A DNA stretch of 64,000 nucleotides, from the NCBI GenBank assembly GCA_016508695.1, contig VNKQ01000005.1, forward strand, positions 682,001 to 746,000. The letters run 5' to 3'. A program made the position numbers and the translations under genes. Below, in pieces: positions 46,072-59,016 of the stretch (positions are counted from its first letter, which is position 1; every line of letters starts with the position of its first letter). The stretch comes from Hyphodiscus hymeniophilus (Eukaryota; Ascomycota; Leotiomycetes; Helotiales; Hyphodiscaceae). The notes beneath the pieces were generated by a model. It was not told the origin of the DNA. It saw only the letters and a program-made list of their open reading frames with translations, and made no database searches.

Positions 46072-46124
46072 TTAAGTTAGAGGGGGGGGGGGAATCCAAA
46101 TAGGGGGGGGGGGAATCACTCGCC
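46072..46124 (-). repeat. Right terminal inverted repeat
   Basis: The exact reverse complement of the left repeat, including both 11-base runs. Confidence 0.9.
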
Positions 46125-46132
46125 CAGGCTCT
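46125..46132. repeat. Target site duplication, right
   Basis: CAGGCTCT, matching the left copy. Confidence 0.85.
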
Positions 46133-47315
46133 CAGACTCGCAGACTCCGTTCGTCGTTAGCGGCCCCACTGCAATTTAAACATTTAAAGGAGCTCACCCC
46201 TGAACTAGCTCCAGGCACAGCCACCCTCCCATTCGTCCCAGCACAAAGCGCATAATTTAGTGCCATGCATGCACAGGCTGGCTGCCTGACGGCCTGACAC
46301 TTACGCGAATGATTTGCAGCCACAGAGGACGATGAAGTCATCGGTCAGTGATGGCAGTCTTGCAGTTTCATGTTTCTGTAGAATACTTCCGGCAGTTCAA
46401 ATGCTCTATAAACAAAAGTGAGGAAGATGAGGAAGATCCTCTGAAGTCCATCACGTGGTCAGAGCTACGTGTTTATCGTCAGATTGTGATCTTCACCCCT
46501 GCTTCTCCGCTCTCCAGGACTTCCCCCTCTCTCTCAAATTCCCAATCTTACTTTGCGAGTTCGTCGTGTTGATCATCAGTCAACACATTCACAACCATGA
46601 GCCGTTTATCCGGGATCTGCTTCTGCCCACCGCCAGTGCTCGGTACGGCATCGTTGATAAGGTACACCAAGTGAGCTCATGATCAACGAGATTCGTATGC
46701 AGCGAGAAGTAAATTGCAATGAGAATCACGGGTGTAGTTGTCCTCGTCTCAAAGGGCTCCTCCCTCTTGCTGTCCTATGCCGTAGTAGGTGGCGAGGAGG
46801 GGAATGGCGGAGCAGGAACAAAAGACGAATGGGCATTGGGGTGTTCGTTTGTGTTCAGCAAACGCGTGGCAGCGATTGCACGCAGAACGGTAAATGGTTG
46901 GCAGAAGATCCATATCCTGCTGTCCTAGGAATGTTGTTGGATACCTTGTCACGAGGACATCTTGCTACATGCAGGATTGGTATTTCTGGATGCGTTGGCG
47001 GTGGGAATGTGGAGCTACAGCTGAGGATGGTAGATGGTCTGGTTGAGCGACGGAATTGACTGGCAGATGCAGAGAAAATTGCTGAGTTCCGACAATAATG
47101 TTCCCAACCTGCTGTGGTAGTGTGGGTACCCGCAAGGCTGTTCCGACGGACGAGGATGTCTGCAAGGAGCCGAGCTGAAGGAAGAAGACCCGAAGACTTG
47201 TGTATTCTCGCTATCAGATACCTAGAAAGGACCTCCTACTCTCGTGAGGAATCTAGTCCTGAATGTTTCGACACCTACACAACTCTCTCCCTCCAAAACT
47301 TCGTAGCAGGACCAA
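46133..47315. other. Intergenic, nothing supported
   Basis: 1.2 kb between the MITE and the 3' end of the oxidoreductase gene. Only shadowing short ORFs. Confidence 0.4.
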
Positions 47316-48498
47316 TCAAGCAATATCAATAACAAACTTGCCCACCCCTCCTTTTCCCTCGAATATTCTCATACAGCCCTTCCTAATGCCCTCTATATCC
47401 TCCAACCCAACGCTCTCCCCCACAATCGGCTTGACCTTCCCCTCATCCACCCATTTCGCCAACTTCTCCAAATCCGCCGTATTCCCGACCAAATGCAAGT
47501 AGCTATACCTAACCCCACTCCACCCCGTCCAGAGCTCAATCACCCAGTTCACCACATCAAGCATAACCTTCAACCACAGCGGAACGCCCGGCTGCATCTC
47601 CCGAATCAACTTCCCGCTCGGAAGCGTACTGATACTCACAATACTCGCCCCTTTCTTCATAAGCGGGAGGGATTTGAACGTCTGTCCCACAGTATCGAAC
47701 ATGAAATCCACACTCCCCTTCCCTATCTCCTTCACAACATCATCCTTCGTATAATCGACCACCAAGTCCGGCGTCCCCTTCCCAAGCAACGTCCCTACAG
47801 ACCCCACCTTCCCGCTCGAAACCGTACTCACGACCCTGGCACCAAAGACATTCTTGGCCAACTGGACCCCAAAACTCCCCGTGCCGCTCAGAGCCCCAGG
47901 TATGAATACCGTCTTGCCTCGTAGCCCCCCTTCCGTCTCTGCCTCGCCTCGGTACAGAGACTGCAAAGCTGTCTGTGCGGCGAGAGGCATGCTGGCTGCT
48001 TCGCCGAAAGAGAGGGTTTTGGGTTTCAGAGCAGTGGTGGAGGAGGTCGAGAGGGCGTATTGGGCGATGGAACCGCGGAGGTGTCCGGGGACGCGCGAGT
48101 AGACCTCGTCGCCGGGGGAGAAGTTTGTGACAGAGGTGCCGACGGCGACGACGGTGCCGGCGAGGTCGTAGCCGAGTTTGTATGGAAATCTGATTCAGAT
48201 GTCAGAGAGAGCTTGCGGAGGGAGAGAAGGATAAGGGAACTTACGAGTCTTTCCCCCCATCATTTTGCCCAGCTCTGATGCCATTTTCACATCGACTGGT
48301 GCTCAGTCAGTAGCTGTTCCGGAGGAGGATTGAGGGGATATCCATACCGGGATTGACTGAAGCCGCATGCACCTTGATCAAAAGCTCGTCTGGATTCGAG
48401 ATCGAAGGGGTTGGTAAAGTAGCGACCGCATACTCATTCGGCTTACAGTATTTCGAGAGTGCAATCGCACGCATTGTCTGAGGAATATTGGCAGCCAT
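47316..48498 (-). CDS. Zinc-type alcohol dehydrogenase/quinone oxidoreductase-like, frame broken by one base
   Basis: Exons 48348-48498, 48245-48295 and 47316-48189 encode a medium-chain reductase of about 358 residues. The N-terminal GroES-like part has IKVHAASVNPGVDVKMAS and, after the second intron, FPYKLGYDLAGTVVAVG and GDEVYSR. The nucleotide-binding part has VFIPGALSGTGSFGVQLAK. The Cys and His zinc ligands of classical ADHs are not seen, so the quinone oxidoreductase/reductase branch fits best; the cofactor is probably NADPH. In exon 2 the run of C at 48253-48258 (plus strand) is one base short: with one more, 51 becomes 52 bases and the gene totals 359 codons with all phases in order. 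Met at 48513 is an alternative start. Substrate unknown. Confidence 0.8.
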
Positions 48499-49844
48499 GG
48501 TTGCGATTGTCATGTATTCTCGCCTTGACAGGAATCAAAAGCCAATGTACGAAGTACAAAAATCAATGTGATGTATCTTCCCACGCGCGAATAATTTCTC
48601 AAGGTAGCTTCTTGAGCGTTTGGAATCACATGTGAGCTGAGGTGGGGTGAGGCGGGGTACAATCGGGCCGCTCCGGAGACTTTCAGAGTGGAATTCGGTA
48701 TATTTTGACTCCGAATTCCAAATGCCTTCAGCGGAACATAGGTAGACGATGTTTGGGAGTGTTGACTTATCGTCGGTTGTTGTGCTTGCGATGGTGACGT
48801 GATGGATGCCTGGCCGAGGCACCCTTACGATGTAGCACGAGGCCTTTCCATACCTACTTACCTACCTACTTGGCGAAACATCTAACTGATGGCTGTATCT
48901 GGAAGTGGAACGGCGATATTGAGATTTCCTGATATTCCAGTGAGTCTTGACGTCTGAATAATGAGCTAGTAAATGCCCAAGGCTAATGTAGGTCCCACTG
49001 TCAGCATCTTAAATGTGTCAACCCTCGAGCGATGAAGCACACGCAGTTATCCTCCAAGATCAATGGTATAAATATATGAGCTCGTAGGGCTCAGGTCACT
49101 CAAGCGAGAGGTGCGCAGATAAGATATGACCATGCTAATAAACAGGAGATTGACAGGGTTGATCAGATTTGGCCAGAAAAAAGAAGATGTGGATGTATCA
49201 ACTCATTGACGTTGAGAACTATTGATGTTGACATCCTTGAACTTTACTTTGCCAGCCATCTTCATAGAGAAGCCTTAACGGCATTGACTTCAGATGTCGA
49301 GAACGACTTGCTGTCGACAACAATGCTACGTCGACAACGACACCAGATTTCGGTAATGAAGCTTCTCTCGACAGCGACATCGCATGTCGACACGAGAATC
49401 CCAAAGTATAAGAGCTGTATACAACATTAGGGTGTTGAAGTCCTTAGGTACAGTACAATCTTATGGTTTCATTTCGATCATCCGTTGGACCGTTGAACAC
49501 CGGTAGGTCCAGATGATAGTCGATGGTCAAGACGACATATTTGCCTTGAGATTCCTTGAAATCCGGGAATGGTCCCATCAAAATATATACCTAACAGCTG
49601 CATCGATTTGGTTGACGTCACTCTCGAAAGTGTCTGAGAACACAAAGCTGAGCCATGTTCCGCGCATTTGGGGCACCCTTCAATGTACTTGGTGACATCT
49701 TAAGCCATACGGGGCCAGTAGACATCTCGTAGGCGTCTCGAGGAGGTAGTCTATACTGCCAGTGCTGTTCCGTAGACATGAGACTCACTGGCATTTATTG
49801 CTGTAAAGCATCAAGAGTCTTGGTCTCAATTGTAGTACTCGAGG
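48499..49844. other. Intergenic, nothing supported
   Basis: 1.35 kb between the oxidoreductase start and the Dph6 3' end. A short TACC-rich repeat lies at about 48850-48870. No gene. Confidence 0.4.
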
Positions 49845-52328
49845 TCAGCCTTTTTCGGCTCTACTTTCAAACACCAGAACAGCGACTAGCCTCCTTCCTT
49901 CTACATCCCAAAGGCTCTTACAAGGCACGATACCTCTGCACCTCTTATTCTGCAAAGCTCGGTTTATGCCACTGATTGAAACGTCGAGCCAAGAAGCAAA
50001 TGCACAAGAAGAAGCTTCTAGAGCTACCGACTTCAGTGCTTCCTCAATCTCCCGATTCATATCGGTATTTTCCTTGCTTGTCAAAATTTGGACGACCGAC
50101 TGGACCGTTTCTCCGAATATGCATTGTTCAACAACCCAACTCTCTTCTTTAGCTGTAGATCTCAACTGCATGAGATTAGTACTTTTGTACTGCCATTATG
50201 GTGAATGGAGAACTCCTACCTTGACAGATCCACCTGCAATACCCGAAAGCGCAGCCCACTCGATTCCTGCGCCCCTTGGCAGCTCTTCCACCTCTGCTGC
50301 CCAGAAGCTCGGAACTTCCAGTGCCTTTCCTTCTTGAGTAGATGATATGACCTCCCAATTGGGTAGGCTCTTCGGACCAGTTTCCCGACCCATCATTTCA
50401 CGTCCAGCAAAGTGCTTTTCTTCCCACAGGTCTCGAGGTCGATCATCTTCATCATCCTCATCGAACTCTGGACGTGTATGGATCTGTGCCCATGCGTGTG
50501 CTGATATTCGGGCTCTTTGCGCTGTTGGAAGCGTGGCATCAGGGTGTTGTTTCGACGAGGGGAGATATGCGACGGTGCCTGTGAACCAGGACACGGACAT
50601 TGCAGTGCCGATACGAAATAGATGTTGCAGGGAAAGTATTGTCTGGTAGTTGAAGTTCTCCAAGGCGTTCGAATTGGGTAATAGGGGTGGAAGATCCATG
50701 GACGATGGTATCAGAGGTATTTGTCCTGCGATAGAAACGGTGGATGTGTTTGACTCGGCATTGCCAGATGACAGGTTCGTAACGGATACTGCTTGTGAGT
50801 ATGGCCCAATATTTGCAGGCGCCCAGTAGGATCGTGATTGAACGTGCAGGCCATTCCGTTGAGAGGCTAAAGAAGGAGAGGTGGATAGTGTGAGATGTAT
50901 GAGGATATTGGTATCTCTGGGTAATGAAGAGCCACAAGAGATGCTTACTCTCGAGGGTGGGTTTGGGGCTGTGAATAGTGAGCCGTAGATCTACATAGTG
51001 TCAGCATGCTAGAAATAGATCCGGTGTAAGAAAAAGTGATGTACAGAATTAACCACGGCGAAATCAGACATTGATCGGAGAACGACTGTGGTTGAGATTA
51101 TAGAACTGGACTCAAGTGACGACTTGAGTAGAAGCTGCCGAATTCTAAGAATGACTTCGCTGATTTCATCAGCGATCGTCAGTGAAGGAGTGCTTCTTCG
51201 TCCTCTGACAGTCCAATAGAGGATTTTGTTTCGGTTTGTTGTAAGTTCCGGAATGTCTTGTGACTCGATGTCTGCCAAACTCAAGTTTGTAAAAGATGGT
51301 AAAAGAGACTTAGGACTTGCGGAGTATCTAAGGTCGACGTTCTCGCTATGGTTCTTCAGGAGATTGAGAATGATTTTGAATCGCTGTTCCAAAACACCAG
51401 GAATTCGACAATCCTCATCCTCCACATCAGGGGCTTTCTTCACCACTTTCGCGTCCAAAAGTCTTAACCAAGCAGCACCTCCACCCTCCCTGACAATCCT
51501 CCTATCTTCCTCCCGAATCTCTATCCTCCCTTTGAACAAACTTCCTGGACCATCAATCACCAAAGTCTCGAACTCTCCTCCTTCACCCAACACCCCACCA
51601 TCACCATCGATCCCAAATCTCCTCATTGACCGCTCCACCTTTCCAAGTCCAGATTCACTGGCAACGTTTTTCCATAGAAAGCTCTCATCAAGTCCACCAC
51701 TTGCAACTTTGACAATCCGTGCATCCAAGCCAACGGCTTGCATGTCTCTCAGCAAGCTCGTTTGGGTACCCGGCGGGAGGATTGGGTACTGCCATAAATA
51801 TGATAGCGGCGTAAGACCGAGTCTTAACGCCACGGATTCAATGCGTGTTCGTTGATAAGTGGAGAGAATAGCTCCAGTGCTGAGGGCATTGGCCTCGGGA
51901 TGCTTGACCATGATTCTCCTCAGCAGCGGAATGAGAGACTCTGTCTCATCCTCGTCCTCATCCTGTGATGCTATTTGGGAGGACGAGCTAGTGACTGGGA
52001 TAACAGGATAGCTGTAGCTCGTCCCGTCCTGAATTGCTCTCCCACGTATCTGTTGACGGTAGAGCGGGATTCTGAGAGCGGTCTCATAAAGAGGGATGAC
52101 GCTGTGGCCAACGGTCTGATACATGAATGAGTTCAGATCTTGTTCATCTACCTCCGTTCCATCCTGCTTTCCCGAGATTTCTTCAGGAGGAGACTGTACA
52201 ACAGGAGTGGGAGGATAGAGATTCCCTAGAGCTACCACTTTGTGCCCATTTCGGATGCAGTGAAGGATTGAGTAGAAACTATCTTTTCCGCCTGAGATAA
52301 GTGCAATGACATTCAGAGTTTCCACCAT
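49845..52328 (-). CDS. DPH6: Diphthine-ammonia ligase Dph6 with C-terminal RidA-like domains
   Basis: Exons 51045-52328, 50220-50990 and 49845-50165 join to 791 residues. The N-terminal ATP-pyrophosphatase domain has the PP-loop SGGKDS at residues 12-17, the HPEANALSTGAILSTYQRTR segment and GEGGEFETLV, all hallmarks of Dph6, which amidates diphthine on elongation factor 2 in the last step of diphthamide synthesis. The rest consists of RidA/YjgF-like (L-PSP) domains, with SYWAPANIGPYSQAV as the clearest signature. Yeast Dph6 has the same fused arrangement. Met at 52328 is chosen over 52355 because MVETLNVIALISGGKDS is the expected start. The last exon, VEQCIFGETV and on, ends the second such domain. 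Confidence 0.92.
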
Positions 52329-53105
52329 TGTCACAATTTTGAGCAAAGGGGTCAATTAATGCACACAGCATCACCCTGGCTCAACCGGACTACGAAGATT
52401 TGGTTTATGGTGATTAAACCGGTGATTTTGTGTGTGAGATCCAATTTGGAAGCCGAAGTCTAGGTTGCAAAATCTTAATTGGCGCCTCAGGCCCAATGCA
52501 TTGGGCCTACACAGGTCACCCATCGGGTCAAATGGATGAGCATCGACTTCACCAAGCCAGGCCCCAGGGATCATATCACAGATACATCAGGAAGATCTGG
52601 GGTGTCATCAATCAATTTCTTTTTGGCTTCTACATAGTTTGCAAAAAAGCTGGTGTACATTTCGTGACCAGCACAATCTGTAGCAGCAGCAGACGAATGA
52701 GCTGATACGAAGAAAAAATACAAGCAACTAGACGGTTGGCCTGCTTACCGCCTGCAATGATATTACAACGAATGTAAGAAATCAGATCAAGCCCTCGCCA
52801 TGTCAAAATACAACCCTCCACCATCCACCTTATATTGACCATCCATCATCTCTCGCTAAATCGCGGCACAGAAGACTTGAAGAGAACCATGATACAAGAA
52901 GGGAAATTCGTAAACGAGAACAGACAGATCGACTTTTGATTTTGACCTCCAGCTCCATCATAATAGCATCAGCCCTCTATCCCTAGAGACCAACCGCGTA
53001 AAGAGTGGCGGTCGGTCGAATGTGAAAGAGCAACTCCTTTTGTTTCGTGAGATTCATGTCCGGCGAGTCGTTGGTGATCCATCGAGCTTGCTCCTCTGAA
53101 CAGTC
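52329..53105. other. Intergenic, Dph6 promoter side
   Basis: 777 bases with no supported gene or repeat. It also contains the 3' region of the zinc-finger gene. Confidence 0.4.
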
Positions 53106-55027
53106 TTACTCAGATCGCTTGCGCTTCTTGCGGGATTCGCTGCCGCTGCCCTCGGATGAGCTATCACTGCCAGATGCTGCGGCAGCGACATTGAATAGGA
53201 CACCACTGAGTCGTTGAACTTGCGCTGCCTCTTCTGGGGACTCCACTGGCAGCTCGCCATCCTCGAGAACACCCAATATCATAGCACCACTGCCGTGAGT
53301 TCGGGCGTGTTGAGACAAGTTGTCGCTTCGAGAGAACTTCTTGCCACACTCGTTGCATTCGAAAGGCTTGTCATGGGTATGGAGGGATCGAACATGGCGC
53401 TTCAGGTGTTCTTGGCGTCTGAAACGGCGATTGCAGACTTCGCAAACGAATGTCTTAGACGGGTCTTCAGTGAGGGATTGTTTGCGGCCACGTCGGTTGA
53501 CAGGGACAGATTGCTGGTTTCCACCGCCCTCAGATGGGGTATCCATCATGTTGGCAGTGTTGCTTTCAGATGAACCAGACTGGCTGGGGGCAGCAGAGCC
53601 TTGTTGACCATCAGCAGAAGCCTCTTGGGGCGGTGCTCCGGAAGAAGCGTCCATTGGGACAGTGTATTTACGAGACCGGACGAGATTGTCAAAATCCGAG
53701 CTATCTTCTTCACAGCGGGCAGCCTTTTTTGACTTTTTGGTGCGCTTCTCCTTCTTGACTTCCGTCTCGGAGCCTGATGCAGGTGGGCTTGGGAGGCAAG
53801 CTACAGCGAACTGCTCTGAGTCGTCGAATTCCTCGAAATCTTCAAAGTCGTCTTCACTGATGAAGGTCTCGTGCTCGATGGAGATGAGGTCGGATCCTGT
53901 TCGTTGTCTCTTGGCTCCAAAGAATTGAATGTTATCGGATGGGAAATCCACCAGGCCGTTGACAAATTCGTCCTCGGACTCGAGGTCTGAAAATTGCTCA
54001 AAGGTAGGGAGACCCTGATTGTGGGATGACACAATGAAGTCGAAGGCGTTTATTTGGGTCTCGACAGGTTTGGTGAAAGACTCTCCTACTAACATATATC
54101 TGTGTTCCTCGTCGTCGCCAGCACAGAGAGTTGGCAGGGCTGGGAATTGTTCGACGACTGCAGTGGTGGTTGTCTTCAAAGTTGGAGTAGTAGATTGCGC
54201 AGTACTAACGGTGAGGTTTCGTGGGTCACAGAAATCGAAGTCTTGTTCCGAAATGACAGATCGTGGGTAAGGAGAAGGCGAGGGGGAAAGTGAAGGGCAG
54301 GATGTCGCAGAAAGGAGTTCGCTAGCGTTATTGCTCATAAGCGAAGTTGGGTGAATGTAAACTAAAACAACAAAACCAGTCAGTACAAATTCATTCAGGA
54401 CGACTCGGAAAGTTTCCAGAATACAAGATATCAACAATACAAATATGCAGAATCTTGAAACTTACCTGGAGTCATTGGAGGAGAGCCACATCGTGCCCAG
54501 TCGCCGCCAGCAAGATTCTCTGACTGTACCTCTCCCTCGCAGCCTTCCTTCACGCCTTCGAATCCTTCAAGGCCATAAAAGACCGTGTTCATCGGGGTTT
54601 GAAGGATGTCCTGGCTAGAAGGGCTACTCATCACGCTTCCTGAAGCAGACAACGGTGGTGTTGATGGGTAGTAATACATGTCATTTTCATGCATGTCCGA
54701 TTCGATCATCAGCCTCGGTGTGTGGTCTTGAATCAGGATGGTTGGCTTCTGGTACATCGGGCGAGGAGACGCCATCGGCGTCATGTTTGATGGAAATCCG
54801 CTGTGGAATATTTGTTGCTGCATTGGTGGTTGAGAGCAGGATGAGTTCGGTCTTGAGTAGATCGGCGTCGAAGGCATCGGCTGCATATGTTGGTGGTAGA
54901 TTGGGACCTGCACATTGTTGGGATGCTGGGAGAAGTGCCCGTGTTGACGATTGTCGGGCTTTGGGTCGGGGTTGTAATAAAAGAAGGAGGGTTGACCCAT
55001 CTGGGCTTGTGGGTATGAACCGTCCAT
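53106..55027 (-). CDS. seb1: C2H2 zinc-finger stress regulator, Msn2/Seb1-like
   Basis: Exons 54466-55027 and 53106-54361 join to 605 residues. Two adjacent C2H2 fingers lie at about 489-541: FVCEVCNRRFRRQEHLKRHVRS and FECNECGKKFSRSDNLSQHART, the wording of Msn2/Msn4, Aspergillus MsnA and Trichoderma Seb1. These bind stress response elements (AGGGG) in general stress responses. The N-terminal third is Gln/Pro/Met-rich, typical of an activation region, and an acidic stretch (FEDFEEFDDSEQF) is found in the middle. A basic KKSKKAAR and the C-terminal RKKRKRSE could serve as nuclear localisation signals. The start MDGSYPQAQMG follows a plausible leader. The intron has a GTAAGT donor and a TTTTAG acceptor. 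Nearly 8 kb upstream has no other gene. Confidence 0.9.
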
Positions 55028-58000
55028 TTTTCTGCGGACTGGAATACGTCAGTTACATTCCTCGACACTTACAACGCCATCGGGTTACAAACATACGAAG
55101 TTGATTTGGAGTTCGAGTTTTTGTTTAGTCGTTTAATTAGGGTACGTTGGGTACACAGGTTCGTGATACTTGAGAAGAGTCCAACAGATTTGATACTGCT
55201 AAGGAAGTGGTTTGTAGGGAGTGACTGGACAACAGTTTCGGGGTTACCAAAGACTGTCTAATAGTTGTAAAGTTGAGGTTACTGATTATACATAGGCTCG
55301 TCGAGTGGGCGTGAATCGATTTAATATGATCGACGACGTAACGACAGCAAGATTCAAAAAGAAGGTACGGAAGACGTTCGAGGAGGCTAGTAAGATAGAA
55401 GCACAAATCGAAGATGATCCAACAAGTCGAGTGACAGAAAGGGAAACCGTTAGTCGGTATAAGAAGAATGGTTGGCGTTGATGGAGGATAAACCTGAACG
55501 ACGGACAAACGAACGTGGTGATGGGGACCCTGCGAATAAAGTAAAAGTCCAGAGATCAACGAGTGTGATAGATGGCAAGATAGGCAGTCTGGCTAGAAGT
55601 GGTTAGGATTGGAAAGGACGACATGGGCTCAAGTGGGCCAGGAACAAGAAGCAAAGGGTGTTGAGTCCGCCTTCACGCCTTCAAGGACCCTGTCTGGGGG
55701 AGCCGGCAGGATAAGCTGGGATGGATTGGCTATGGGATTCTAAATCTAGCTGCTTGGGTCAAGATCCTTGGTCCTTCGTGTTCCACGCTGCCGCCATACA
55801 AAGTTCTCTGATTCTCCGGGAAGTGAGAGTCGCGGCCACTGGGGGCGGGCTAAGCTGGAATCGGTGGCCAGAGGACAGTGGCGTGACATGGTGGCATCCA
55901 ACACGACTAGGATCGGCTGCTCAGGGCTTTTGGCACAAACCCACTCCATGACAACACTGCACACCCACTGGGCACAGCTCACTCAAAGCGGCGAGTACTG
56001 AAGGCGCACACGAACTGTGTTCGTTCCTTTCGCATGCATAAGCCCGGGCAAACCAGACGAGCGTTATTATCCATACGAATTGAACAAGCAACGCGCACCG
56101 TGTCACTCGCCTTCTGGCTATTGGAAGTTTTCTACATCCAACAAGTGACCAAAATCTCGGTCGGTGCTGGCTGCGCTGCTGAAAGAGCAACTGACATTGC
56201 CCGGATGATAATTACGACTGGCACTGGGAGATTATGAGCGACGCACAAAGCCATGCAATGCAGCATTGAGCAGTGGGCACTCAGCAGTTTCGACGATGGA
56301 ATCCGATCTCGCATGGAGAGGCAAGACAGCAGGTCCACCAAGTCCTGTGCTTCTCAATCAATGGCTCTACGAAGCTTTTCAGCTTGACAGCTATGATTCG
56401 GCCATAATCAGAGTCTAACCACTTGCCGCATCCCATTTCAAAGGGCATTCGCCGAGTCTCAAGTCGACGATCTGACGTTCTCGATGGCACAGCCCACTCA
56501 ACCCACAGCATTGAGCTCGTCTACAAGGGCTCTTATTTGCCGTGTCATGCAATGCTGCCACCTGTTTTCATGCGGCTTCTCCGGCATCCCTCGCATGCAA
56601 CCACGCGAAGTCGTCAAGTAGCGGAAACAATTGTTTTCCAGCTTTGAATCCTATTCGCCATAGTCATGCAAAAAGCAGACTCGATAGGTGGGATACGAAA
56701 CGCGTCGAAAACCACTCATACAGCCAGCTACACCACACACCAACATGCACAAGGAACTCTTGAACGATAGGCCTAAGTTGTGCACGGTGGAATTGCAATT
56801 ATCCAATTCAACTCCCAGGATATGTTAGTACAAAATAATTGGCTAGTTCTGCGTCCTATCAATGATCACCCTCCCTCTTTCGCCCAAATCTTTCCGCTTG
56901 ACGCTCTGTCACGGAAAACTGCCCCTCCATGCCTCTTTCCATAGGACGTGCCAAGTCTCGACAATTCCGCATCGTCTATCAGTTATCGATAGTGGTCTTT
57001 GGGGTTTGGTCTCTGAGTGTTCTACTCAGCTCCCTTTTTGAGGCTTTGCCCCGCTCCGTCCCCAACAAGAGGATCGGCGGCGATGTGGGGATACCATGAA
57101 ACCCGAAACACTAGCACTTCAGCCGATTCTCAGCTCAAAGGCGAAGAGCTGACAATGACGAATTCGACTTCGTTTCCCCGTTTCCCAATCAGATACGTCA
57201 CCAATGATATATGGTCCCGACGATCGACGACTTCAATTCTGGACATCTCATCTTTGAAGCCGTTGATCCACTTGGTTTGGCTCCCTAAGAAAATGAACCA
57301 TTCTGGTGGATAATGGTGTCGGCGGGGTGTGACTTCATGGCACGCAGTCAGTCTCCTTGACTCTGTTCCTGCAGGAAGCCTATTAAAGTGAGTGGCCATT
57401 TCGCATTGCCTTTTACCGTGGCTTCCTACCTATGAATTCTGATATATCACTGACATGTGACATCAGTTTTCAGTTGGGTTAATGGAGCGCATGGAGATCT
57501 TGTATATTTTGATAGATCATCTTTCGTTGGCTACTTTGAAAGGCGTTGTCCAAACCTCGCGCCGTCGTTTGAGAAAACCGGAAACAGATACGATCTTTTC
57601 TTTGGCGGCCACTGGCCACGGCCGAGGGCCAAAATGGCCAGCCATGCTTATACAGGCTGAAAGTTTGGACACGCTACGGAGGGATTCTTATCGATACGCT
57701 GATATCAACCCGCGTAGCCCGAGGCTTCCTCCCGCAGCGCTGATAAGTGGCCAGCTAATTTTTTTCGCGCCCCCAAAGGTAGGAGGGCTATAACCGCTGC
57801 TGGATGGAGGCGTGTCGCCCAAAGCCCACGACCTGTCAAAGAATTGGCAATCGCCAGATGGCATCACATTTTGCTGTCAGACGCTCATGGCGTATCTCAT
57901 TTCCTCATTCCCTCACTTTCCTCATATTCCTCGTTTTCAACGGTTGGCTGTGCCACACTCATTTGCCTATCGATGGCATCTTGCATAATATCAATGCATT

Positions 58001-59016
58001 CGCTAATGCAAGATGTGCGAAGGTGATGACCTATCTTTAGGCTGAGCGCTCAGGATGTCTTGGCCTAGTTGTCGCTGCTTTTAACGTGAGGTGCATGAGT
58101 GAGGAGCGGTTTGGACACGGCCTTGCATATCATTCCATGGCTCGAAAAGATGGCTTGGGTCGCTCTTGAATGCCTAGCATCAAATTATGCTACAGTATGA
58201 TTCGTTTTGTGCAGGACTTCCTTCGGTAGACTTCCAGAAGGAGGAGGTTGGTTGGAAACTCTCCAGGGATCCGTGTAGCAGGCATAGGCGTGGGAAAGAG
58301 GGTAGTCCAGGCAGGGACTTCCCGGAGAGCGACCGTCTTATCGGCCATGGATGCCCACCACCAATCGCGGGACTGTTGGCCTGTTTCCTCCATCCTAGTC
58401 TACTGCAGCCTGCAGGAACAAATGCAGAACGAATGCAGGTACGAACTCGTTTTCAAAAACTTTCGATTTACTGCACATGGGAGCTGCATCTCTGGCATCA
58501 TGAGGAGGATTACTTCGTAAGTTGAGTTTCATGAACATGATACTATGGGTGTGGTGATCGTCCCGAACTCAAACATAGTTCTTTCAAACTGTTCAGAGTT
58601 CAGACCTGGAAGTCTGAATCGCTTCTTCCCGTGGTAAATCCAACACGCTAACGATCATTCCACTCCTTGGCCGGTCCAGCAGGTCGAGCAGGTCTCACTT
58701 AGGACCCCACTCGCGGGGGCCGGATAACACTCCCATAGTCCAAAGGTAACGGAAGATTGAGCCCGCAAGTATGGTATCGGTGCACATGTCTACTTTGAGT
58801 GAGCACCGAGAGAAAGCAGTGGAAAATCTTCCCGGATTTTTGGAACATTCCGACCTTGGGAAGTTGGGAAGGTAGGAAGGTGGGAAATACATTACAGACC
58901 TTGCAAGACCCGCTCGGTGTCCACCTCACTGCATGATTGAGACCGTCCTCCAAGGCTCCAACGACTGGGTTGAGATATTTCACCACTTCCATCTAAGTCC
59001 GCCATCCCACACTCTT

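Larger units (their letters stand above)
45581..46124. mobile_element. 544-base MITE with 53-base perfect TIRs
   Basis: The segment is bounded by perfect 53-base terminal inverted repeats (45581-45633 and 46072-46124), flanked by identical 8-base direct repeats (CAGGCTCT at 45573-45580 and 46125-46132). Each TIR starts GGCGAGTGATT, then 11 C, TATTTGGATT, 11 C, TCTAACTTAA. Beyond the TIR the two ends remain partly similar for about 20 bases. The interior has no complete transposase; a short plus-strand ORF starting MSSPDAQATTPAASP at 45800 may be a remnant of a parent element's first exon, though this is inference. An 8-base duplication fits hAT-type elements (P-type also gives 8), so this is probably a non-autonomous hAT-like element. 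It sits in the long upstream region of the SUN-family gene. Identical TIRs and an intact duplication suggest recent insertion. Confidence 0.88.

Noticed and set aside
47493..47924. 143-codon plus-strand ORF rich in His, Pro and Arg
   Set aside because: Antisense to the well-supported oxidoreductase exon.
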